From: Prevotella sp.
GTDB taxonomy: Bacteria; Bacteroidota; Bacteroidia; Bacteroidales; Bacteroidaceae
Assembly (NCBI GenBank): GCA_024695705.1
Contig: JAILHP010000053.1
Span: 1-33,974, forward strand
Length of the DNA stretch: 33,974 bases
Reading direction: 5' to 3'
Part shown: piece after piece, positions 27,156-33,974 of the stretch
Layout of the letters: every line of letters begins with the position of its first letter
How positions within the stretch are numbered: the stretch's first letter is position 1
Notes under the pieces: model-generated
What the model saw: only the letters and a program-made list of their open reading frames with translations
The model's database searches: none
What the model was told of the DNA's origin: nothing
Position numbers and translations under genes: made by a program

Positions 27156-28343
27156 ATGAAAAGATATTTCGGTCTGCTGACAGCTGCGCTTGCCACCCTA
27201 CTGCTGTGTGCTTCCTGCTTAGGCGGTGACGATGACAACTCTACGGTGACCTATAACGATGCGGCTATTACGGCCTTCACGTTAGGGACACTGGACCAAT
27301 TTCTTCACACAACCTCTTCTGAGGGTGAGGACTCCGTCTATACGGTACAAATTAACTGCTCCAGCTACAAGTTTACCATTGACCCTGAGGAAAAGCGCAT
27401 CTTCAACCCCGACTCGCTGCCCTTAGGTACTGACGTGGAGCATGTGCTCTGTTCGGTTTCTACCTACAACAGCGGCGGAATATTGTATGAAGGCATCAAC
27501 AACCCCGACTCTCTGATTTATTACGAGTCAACCGACTCCATTGACTTCTCGCAGCCCCGCAAGGTGCGTGTCTATGGCTATCATACCACGGAATATACCA
27601 CCTACACCATTCAGGTGAACGTCCACCAGCAGGAGGGCAGCGACTTTGTATGGTGCAAGATGGATGCCCTTTCAGAAAGCATCGAGGAGTATCTGGCCCA
27701 GCAGGCAGCCATGAAGGAGCAGGCCCTTGCAAAAGGACTGACATTTGTTGGCGAAAGCACGACGGAGCAGTATGCCCTGTCGGCTGATAACCAACTGAAG
27801 AAGTCGGCTGACTACGGCCTGACGTGGAGCGACGAGGTGTTGGACGAGAGTCCCCTGCTGCTACCTACGGAAGAGATGGCCTCTGTGTGCTATGGCTACA
27901 GCAACCTGAGCAAAGTGGATTATGTGCTGCTCATAGGCTGTCGCAACGCTGACACCTACCCCCAGGACGACGGTGCGCAGATATGGCATAAGATAGTGGA
28001 TTACACGGGCGTTCCCACCGCTCCCAAGTGGAGCTACATGGAAAGGGCCGAAAACAACACTACGATGTTCCTGCCGAAGATGCGGGAGCCGTCGCTGATC
28101 TATTACGACAGCCGCGTCCTTGCCATTGGTCTGGTAAGCGGTGAATTGAAGTGCTACGAGTCGGAAGACAACGGCATCACATGGTCAGTGAGCACGCACT
28201 TCTTCCTGCCTGTCAGGCTGGACAGCACCCAGCCCGTCAAGGTGCTGACTGACGACGACCATCACGTATGGGTCATCCAGCAGTCTACCGACCAAATATG
28301 GCGCGGACACCTGAACAGTGTAATGTGGGAGAACAACGCATGA
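27156..28343 (+). CDS. Lipoprotein, DUF6242-like
   Basis: Lipobox LLLCASC in MKRYFGLLTAALATLLLCASCLGGDDDN; kelch/BNR-like YGLTWSDEV, DNGITWSVSTHF; family label tentative. Confidence 0.65.
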   Translation: MKRYFGLLTAALATLLLCASCLGGDDDNSTVTYNDAAITAFTLGTLDQFLHTTSSEGEDSVYTVQINCSSYKFTIDPEEKRIFNPDSLPLGTDVEHVLCSVSTYNSGGILYEGINNPDSLIYYESTDSIDFSQPRKVRVYGYHTTEYTTYTIQVNVHQQEGSDFVWCKMDALSESIEEYLAQQAAMKEQALAKGLTFVGESTTEQYALSADNQLKKSADYGLTWSDEVLDESPLLLPTEEMASVCYGYSNLSKVDYVLLIGCRNADTYPQDDGAQIWHKIVDYTGVPTAPKWSYMERAENNTTMFLPKMREPSLIYYDSRVLAIGLVSGELKCYESEDNGITWSVSTHFFLPVRLDSTQPVKVLTDDDHHVWVIQQSTDQIWRGHLNSVMWENNA

Positions 28344-29077
28344 TGAAGAACAGGACGATAGGTGAAGGATTGATGCTGGGCATGAAGAAAGAGCGAGTAT
28401 TACTGTGCGCAGCATTCTTCATTCTTCATTCTTCATTCTTCACCTTAAAGGCGCAGGACGCCCCCGAATATCGTCTGGAGGTAGGCGGTGGAGCCGGAGT
28501 GGTGACTTACTTAGGCGACTTTAACAGTAGCCTGACCGAGAATATGCAGCCCATGGGGTCGCTCATAGGGCGCTACAAGATGAATCCCCGCATGGGGCTG
28601 ATGCTCAACATCAGCTACGGAAAGCTGAAGGGTGACATCAAGAGTGCCAAGACGTGGTATCCTGACGCTGAGACGCTACCGCAGAGCTTCAGCAACACGC
28701 TTATTGATGCGGGCCTGAAGTTTGAATATAACTTCTGGCCATATGGCACAGGAAGAGAATACCGAGGGGCCAAGCCCCTGACGCCTTACTTCGGTCTGGG
28801 TATAGGAGGAACCTTCTCCAGCGGCAACTATTCGGCTGCCACCGTGAACTTCCCGCTTGCCCTGGGCATCAAATACAAAGTGGCTGAACGCCTGAACTTA
28901 GGGCTGGAATGGGCTATGCATTTCTCGCTGAGCGACAAGCTCGATGGAGTGAAAGACCCCTACGGCATCAAGAGCAGCGGCGCCTTCAAGAATACCGACT
29001 GCTACAGCACGCTGCAGGTTTCCGTGACCTACGACCTGTGGGCAAAGTGCAAGACGTGTCATAACGACAAGGACTAA
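28340..29077 (+). CDS. DUF6089-like outer-membrane protein (start 28340 or 28382)
   Basis: YRLEVGGGAGVVTYLGDFN...; beta-rich; ATGA overlap with previous CDS; SP MKKERVLLCAAFFILHSSFFTLKAQ. Confidence 0.75.
   Translation: MMKNRTIGEGLMLGMKKERVLLCAAFFILHSSFFTLKAQDAPEYRLEVGGGAGVVTYLGDFNSSLTENMQPMGSLIGRYKMNPRMGLMLNISYGKLKGDIKSAKTWYPDAETLPQSFSNTLIDAGLKFEYNFWPYGTGREYRGAKPLTPYFGLGIGGTFSSGNYSAATVNFPLALGIKYKVAERLNLGLEWAMHFSLSDKLDGVKDPYGIKSSGAFKNTDCYSTLQVSVTYDLWAKCKTCHNDKD
28414..28441. repeat. Exact heptad tandem repeat ATTCTTC x4 in a signal-peptide coding region
   Basis: Read directly. Confidence 0.95.
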
Positions 29078-29101
29078 TAAGTGATAAGTGATAAGTGAAA
29101 G
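29075..29101. repeat. Heptad array TAATAAG TGATAAG TGATAAG TGAAAG
   Basis: Read directly; runs up to the uppS start. Confidence 0.85.
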
Positions 29102-29895
29102 CGATGAATGAAGCATTGACAAATATTCCTCAGCATGTGGCCATCATCATGGACGGCAACGGACGCTGGGCCAAGGAACGGGGACAGGAACGCCGTTACG
29201 GACATCAGGCTGGTGTGGAAACTGTACGCCGCATCACGGAAGAGTGTGTGCGACTGGGTGTCAAGTATCTGACACTCTATGCCTTTTCGACCGAGAACTG
29301 GAACCGCCCCACTGACGAGGTGTCGGCCCTCATGGGACTTATCCTCTCTTCGCTGGAGGACGAGATCTTCATGAAGAACAACGTAAAGTTCACGGTAATC
29401 GGCAACATGAAACGTCTGCCTGACGACATTCAGGTAAGGCTACAGGAAACCATGGACCATACGGCAAAGAACGACCGCATGACGGTGGCTGTGGCGCTGA
29501 GCTACTCCAGCCGATGGGAGATTACCGAGGCTGTCAGACGGATTGTCACAGACGTTCACGATATGGAAGAACTGCCGCAGAACATCCTCAAGAACTGGAA
29601 AACGGGAGGCATCAGGGCAGAGGACATTACTGAAGAAACCATCAGCCAGTATCTCTGCACCAACTTCATGCCCGACCCCGACCTGCTCATCCGTACGGGT
29701 GGCGAAGTGCGCGTTTCCAACTTCTTGCTGTGGCAGATTGCCTATTCGGAGCTGTACTTCTGCGATACATATTGGCCTGACTTCACCGCTGACGACCTGC
29801 ACAAGGCCTTCGAGAGCTATCAGCGACGCCAGCGCCGCTACGGCAAGACGGGAGCGCAGGTGGAAGGCGAGGCACAGCCTCAAAATAACAAATGA
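29095..29895 (+). CDS. uppS: Isoprenyl transferase (undecaprenyl diphosphate synthase); ATG at 29095 or 29104
   Basis: [60 protein letters not shown]. Confidence 0.95.
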   Translation: MKAMNEALTNIPQHVAIIMDGNGRWAKERGQERRYGHQAGVETVRRITEECVRLGVKYLTLYAFSTENWNRPTDEVSALMGLILSSLEDEIFMKNNVKFTVIGNMKRLPDDIQVRLQETMDHTAKNDRMTVAVALSYSSRWEITEAVRRIVTDVHDMEELPQNILKNWKTGGIRAEDITEETISQYLCTNFMPDPDLLIRTGGEVRVSNFLLWQIAYSELYFCDTYWPDFTADDLHKAFESYQRRQRRYGKTGAQVEGEAQPQNNK

Positions 29896-29898
29896 GAA

Positions 29899-32634
29899 AT
29901 GACAAACAATAAACTCATGTGGAGAATAGCAATCAATAATAAATATGTAAGCAAATGGTGGATGATAACATTATCATTTATCATTTGTTATTTATCATTT
30001 AGCGAAAGCGCCAACGCCCAGGACGTCATAGTGAAGCCCGACATCTCCTATGCCGGCACACCAAGACAGTGCGAAATCGGAGGCATTGCCGTTGATGGGA
30101 TTGAGGGCTATGACGACTTTGTGCTGACTAGCCTTTCCGGCCTGAGCGTCGGACAGCGCATCTCCGTTCCTGGAGTTGAAATCACGGAGGCCGTCAGCCG
30201 TTACTGGAAACATGGATTGTTCTCGAAAGTAAGTATCTCCGCCGACTCACTGGTGGGCAACAAGATCTACCTTCACTTCTCGCTGGGCGTACGTCCGCGT
30301 GTGAGTACCATTAACTATATCGGTGTGAAGAAGTCGGAGCGTGAGGACCTGGAGCAGAAGTTAGGCATGATGAAGGGAATGCCCCTTCACCCCAACGTGA
30401 CTGACCGTGCAAAGATTCTCGCCAAGCGCTATTTCGACGACAAGGGCTACAAGAATGCCGTCATAGAGATTCAGCAGCGCGACGACGTGACCAACAAGAA
30501 CATGGTGATTCTTGACGTGAACATTGACAAAAAGGAGAAGATAAAGGTTCGCAACATTGTGATTGACGGCAACCACTGGCTCTCTGACAAGCGCATCAAG
30601 GGTACACTGTTTACCAAGGGTGTGTTCAAGAAAACACACGAGGCTGGCAAGCTCTCCACGTTCCTGAAGTCAAAGAAGTTTACTGACGAACGCTATTCAA
30701 CAGATAAGAAGAACCTCATCGAGAAATACAACGAGCTGGGTTTCCGCGATGCCATCATCCTGGAAGACTCCGTGTGGAATGCTGACGAGAATCATGTCAA
30801 CGTCTTTGTCAAGGTGGACGAAGGCCAGCGCTATTATCTCCGCAACATTACCTGGGTGGGTAATACGGTCTATCCCACCGACTACCTCAACCAGATGCTC
30901 GGCATGAAGAAGGGTGACATCTACAACCAGACGCTCTTGAACAAGCGACTCAGAGAAGACGAGGATGCAGTGGGCAACCTGTACTGGAACACGGGTTACC
31001 TGTTCTACGACCTGGAACCCACTGAGGTCAACATTGTGGGAGACTCCATCGACCTGGAGATGCGTATCCGCGAGGGCATGCAGGCTCACATCAGCAATGT
31101 ACGCATCTTCGGTAACGACCGTCTCTACGAGGAAGTGGTGCGCCGTGAACTGCGTACTAAGCCTGGCGACCTCTTCTCGAAGGATGCCCTGCAGCGTTCT
31201 GCACGTGAGATAGCCTCCATGGGATTCTTTGATCCTGAGAAGGTGAGTCCCGATGTCAAGCCCAACTACGATGACGGCACCGTGGATATCAACTGGAACC
31301 TGGAGCAGAAGTCCAACGACCAGCTGGAGTTCTCACTCGGCTGGGGACAAACGGGTGTCATTGGCCGTGTGGGTATCAAGTTCAACAACTTCTCGCTGCG
31401 TAACCTCTTCGGCAAGAACAAGATGCACCGAGGTATACTGCCTGCTGGCGACGGTGAGCAGCTCTCCCTGTCAGCTCAGACCAATGGTAAGTACTACCAG
31501 TCGTACAGTGCCGGATACTCCACTAACTGGTTTGGTGGCAAACGCCCCAACTCGCTTAACGTCAGTGCCTTCTTCTCCAAACAGACGGACGTGAACAGCT
31601 CCTACTACAACTCGGCATGGATGAACAACCTCTCCAGCTACTATGGCGGTGTGGGCTACTACGGTAACAACCTCGTCAACTATGATGCCTATCTGGATGA
31701 CGACAAGTATATCCAGCTGTTTGGTGCCGCTGTTGGATGGGGTAAGCGACTGCGCTGGCCTGACGACTACTTCCAGCTGACCGCACAATTGGCGTTCCAG
31801 CGCTACATGCTGAGAGACTGGCGTTACTTCGTCATCAACAACGGTAACTGTAACAACCTCAACTTAGGCCTGACGCTGTCACGCGTGTCCACCGACAACC
31901 AGCTGTTCCCACGTAACGGTTCCGAGTTCATTGCCTCGCTGACCATCACGCCGCCCTGGTCGTCGTTCGACAAAAAAGACTATAAGAACCTGGCCAACAA
32001 TACCCTCTCTGCTACCTACGAACAGGAGCAGCAAGAGAAGTACAGGTGGATTGAATACCACAAGTGGAAGTTCAAGGGACGTACCTTCACCCCGTTGACC
32101 ACAGGACAGAAGTGTCTGGTACTCATGGCACGTGTGGAATTCGGACTCTTAGGCTCGTTCAACGAGTATAAGAAGTCGCCCTTCGAGACCTTCTACATGG
32201 GTGGTGACGGTATGAGCGGTTATTCCACCAGCTATGCTGAGGAAACCATCGGACTGCGTGGTTATGAGAATGGATCTATCTCACAGTCGGCAGCTTACAT
32301 GGCTATGAGAAAGGGCGAGACACCCTCGTCGTATAATGCCTATGCCTACGACCGCTTCACACTGGAACTGCGCTACCCGTTCATGCTGGGCAACACCACC
32401 ATCTACGGTCTGGGATTCGTGGAAGGCGGTAACGCTTGGACTGACGCCAAGAAGTTCAACCCCTTCGACATGAAGCGTTCGGCTGGCGTCGGTATCCGTA
32501 TCTTCCTGCCGATGGTCGGTCTGATGGGTATTGACTGGGCTTACGGTTTCGATAAGGTATGCACCAGCTATCAGGACGGCTCGATGAAGCGTGGCGGCAG
32601 CCAGTTCCACTTCATCCTCGGACAGGAGTTTTGA
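29899..32634 (+). CDS. bamA: Outer membrane protein assembly factor BamA
   Basis: POTRA repeats, C-terminal barrel with GLRGYENGS, FVEGGNAW, SAGVGIRIFLPMVGLMGIDWAYGF. Confidence 0.95.
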   Translation: MTNNKLMWRIAINNKYVSKWWMITLSFIICYLSFSESANAQDVIVKPDISYAGTPRQCEIGGIAVDGIEGYDDFVLTSLSGLSVGQRISVPGVEITEAVSRYWKHGLFSKVSISADSLVGNKIYLHFSLGVRPRVSTINYIGVKKSEREDLEQKLGMMKGMPLHPNVTDRAKILAKRYFDDKGYKNAVIEIQQRDDVTNKNMVILDVNIDKKEKIKVRNIVIDGNHWLSDKRIKGTLFTKGVFKKTHEAGKLSTFLKSKKFTDERYSTDKKNLIEKYNELGFRDAIILEDSVWNADENHVNVFVKVDEGQRYYLRNITWVGNTVYPTDYLNQMLGMKKGDIYNQTLLNKRLREDEDAVGNLYWNTGYLFYDLEPTEVNIVGDSIDLEMRIREGMQAHISNVRIFGNDRLYEEVVRRELRTKPGDLFSKDALQRSAREIASMGFFDPEKVSPDVKPNYDDGTVDINWNLEQKSNDQLEFSLGWGQTGVIGRVGIKFNNFSLRNLFGKNKMHRGILPAGDGEQLSLSAQTNGKYYQSYSAGYSTNWFGGKRPNSLNVSAFFSKQTDVNSSYYNSAWMNNLSSYYGGVGYYGNNLVNYDAYLDDDKYIQLFGAAVGWGKRLRWPDDYFQLTAQLAFQRYMLRDWRYFVINNGNCNNLNLGLTLSRVSTDNQLFPRNGSEFIASLTITPPWSSFDKKDYKNLANNTLSATYEQEQQEKYRWIEYHKWKFKGRTFTPLTTGQKCLVLMARVEFGLLGSFNEYKKSPFETFYMGGDGMSGYSTSYAEETIGLRGYENGSISQSAAYMAMRKGETPSSYNAYAYDRFTLELRYPFMLGNTTIYGLGFVEGGNAWTDAKKFNPFDMKRSAGVGIRIFLPMVGLMGIDWAYGFDKVCTSYQDGSMKRGGSQFHFILGQEF
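29969..30003. repeat. Heptad array CATTATC ATTTATC ATTTGTT ATTTATC ATTTAGC in the bamA signal sequence
   Basis: Read directly. Confidence 0.85.
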
Positions 32635-32722
32635 TAAAAGATAAATTTTAAAGATTAAATATTAAAAATTATTTACGACCGGTAACTATTCAACGGGTGA
32701 AACGTCATAAAAGAAAAAAGAG

Positions 32723-33265
32723 ATGAGCAATATGAAAAAGATCTTGAAAGAAAATATGGTGAAGTGGGTTATACCCTTTTGCCTTTTTGCATTTTTGCCT
32801 TTAAGCGCCAGCGCACAGAAGTTTGCGCTACTTGACATGGACTATATCCTGAAGAGCATTCCTGCCTACGAGCGTGCCAATGAGCAGCTCAACCAGATGT
32901 CGAAGAAATGGCAGGCTGAGGTGGAAGCACTTCAGACAGAAGCCCAGACGCTCTACAAGAACTATCAGGACAACGTGGTGTTCCTCTCCAACGAGCAAAA
33001 GAAAGCCCGGCAGGAAGAAATTGTGGCCAAGGAGAAGCAGGCCGCCGAACTGAAAAAGACCTACTTCGGACCTGAAGGTGAACTGTTCAAAAAGCGCTCT
33101 GCCCTCATGGCTCCCATCCAGGAGGAGATCTACAACACAGTAGCCGATATTGCCGACCAGCACGGTTACCAGCTGGTTCTTGACCGTGCCAGCGACAGCG
33201 GCATCATCTTCGGCTCCCCAAAAATTGACATATCTGACGAAGTCCTTCAGAAGTTAGGATATTAA
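32723..33265 (+). CDS. OmpH/Skp family periplasmic chaperone (1)
   Basis: SP then FALLDMDYILKSIPAYERANEQLNQMSKKWQ...; coiled coil; follows bamA. Confidence 0.9.
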   Translation: MSNMKKILKENMVKWVIPFCLFAFLPLSASAQKFALLDMDYILKSIPAYERANEQLNQMSKKWQAEVEALQTEAQTLYKNYQDNVVFLSNEQKKARQEEIVAKEKQAAELKKTYFGPEGELFKKRSALMAPIQEEIYNTVADIADQHGYQLVLDRASDSGIIFGSPKIDISDEVLQKLGY

Positions 33266-33299
33266 TAAATAGTATTAACAATAAAAAGAAAAGAAGAAA

Positions 33300-33797
33300 A
33301 TGAAAAAGTTACTTTTAATGTTGTTGGTATTCGCACCAATGACCATGATGGCTCAGAAGTTCGGTCATGTAAATGCATCGGAAGTCATGCAGGCATTACC
33401 TGAGTTTGCCAAGGCCCGTACAGAAATTGAGACCTTACAGAAGCAGTATGAGGCAGACCTGAAGAGTATGCAGGACGAACTCCAGAAGAAGGCCGAGGCC
33501 TTTGATAAGGAGCAGGCAACGTTGCCTGACAACATCAAGCAGCGCCGTCAGCAGGAACTGGAAGAGATGTATCAGAAGATTCAGCAGAGCTATCAGGACA
33601 ACCAGCAGGCACTAGCTAAGGCACAGCAGGAGAAGCTGAGCGCCATCCAGACGAAGGTGCTCGAGGCTATCAAGCAGGTTGGTGAGGCCGGTGGCTATGT
33701 CTATATCATGGACATCGCAGCAGGCATCCCCTTCATCAGCTCTACCCTGAGCAAGGACGTTACAGCCGAGGTAAAGGCTAAGCTCGGACTGCACTAA
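33300..33797 (+). CDS. OmpH/Skp family periplasmic chaperone (2)
   Basis: FGHVNASEVMQALPEFAKARTEIETLQKQYEADLKSMQDELQKK. Confidence 0.92.
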   Translation: MKKLLLMLLVFAPMTMMAQKFGHVNASEVMQALPEFAKARTEIETLQKQYEADLKSMQDELQKKAEAFDKEQATLPDNIKQRRQQELEEMYQKIQQSYQDNQQALAKAQQEKLSAIQTKVLEAIKQVGEAGGYVYIMDIAAGIPFISSTLSKDVTAEVKAKLGLH

Positions 33798-33851
33798 TTG
33801 GCGGTCCTTCAGACGTAATTGATATATGTGAAATGATAAATGATAAAGAGT

Positions 33852-33974
33852 ATGACCACAAGTATTAAACAATTAAAAAAAATAATGATGGTGATAGGCT
33901 TATCATTTATCATTTTTCATTTATCATGTAGCCACGCAGTGGCGCAGAGTTTCGGCTACCTGAGCTATGACCAG
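33852..33974 (+). CDS. Probable third OmpH/Skp family protein, truncated by the window end
   Basis: MTTSIKQLKKIMMVIGLSFIIFHLSCSHAVAQSFGYLSYDQ...; N-terminal resemblance to mature OmpH1/2 starts. Confidence 0.65.
   Translation, partial: MTTSIKQLKKIMMVIGLSFIIFHLSCSHAVAQSFGYLSYDQ
33898..33932. repeat. Heptad array GCTTATC ATTTATC ATTTTTC ATTTATC ATGTAGC in signal sequence of OmpH3
   Basis: Read directly; 30/35 identical to the bamA array. Confidence 0.85.

Overview
The window is a gene-dense stretch of a Bacteroidales chromosome. I infer a Prevotella-like organism from TTG-N19/20-TAnnTTTG promoters, family composition and gene order. Most of it is housekeeping: yicC(-), then + strand tsaB-DUF4290-murA-rimM-dxr-rseP; an outer-membrane beta-barrel/TonB-type protein; a LytS-like histidine kinase with a LytTR response regulator; xerD; DUF2975+HTH; an M16 peptidase; metK-DUF4271-hemD-rnpA-yidD-tyrS; tRNA-Gln(UUG); kduI-kduD; an adenine deaminase; a secreted hydrolase; a lipoprotein-DUF6089-uppS-bamA-ompH x3 envelope cluster. 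The most unusual signal is a family of degenerate tandem repeats, mostly with a 7-bp period (sometimes 8) and a different unit at each locus. They sit between genes and also lie in frame inside coding sequences: murA, the histidine kinase, xerD, rnpA, and the signal peptides of DUF6089, BamA and OmpH proteins. Other candidates are (i) an ~80-bp palindromic element read in frame through the response-regulator linker, (ii) two similar hairpin leader elements placed directly after -7 boxes, upstream of tRNA-Gln and of kduI, (iii) a compact unit of Crp/Fnr-like dyad, promoter, 45-aa membrane peptide and terminator that is absent from the ORF track, and (iv) a large inverted repeat flanking the promoter of the DUF2975/HTH pair. 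No CRISPR array, prophage or IS element was seen. All family calls come from reading the translations; no database search was run.
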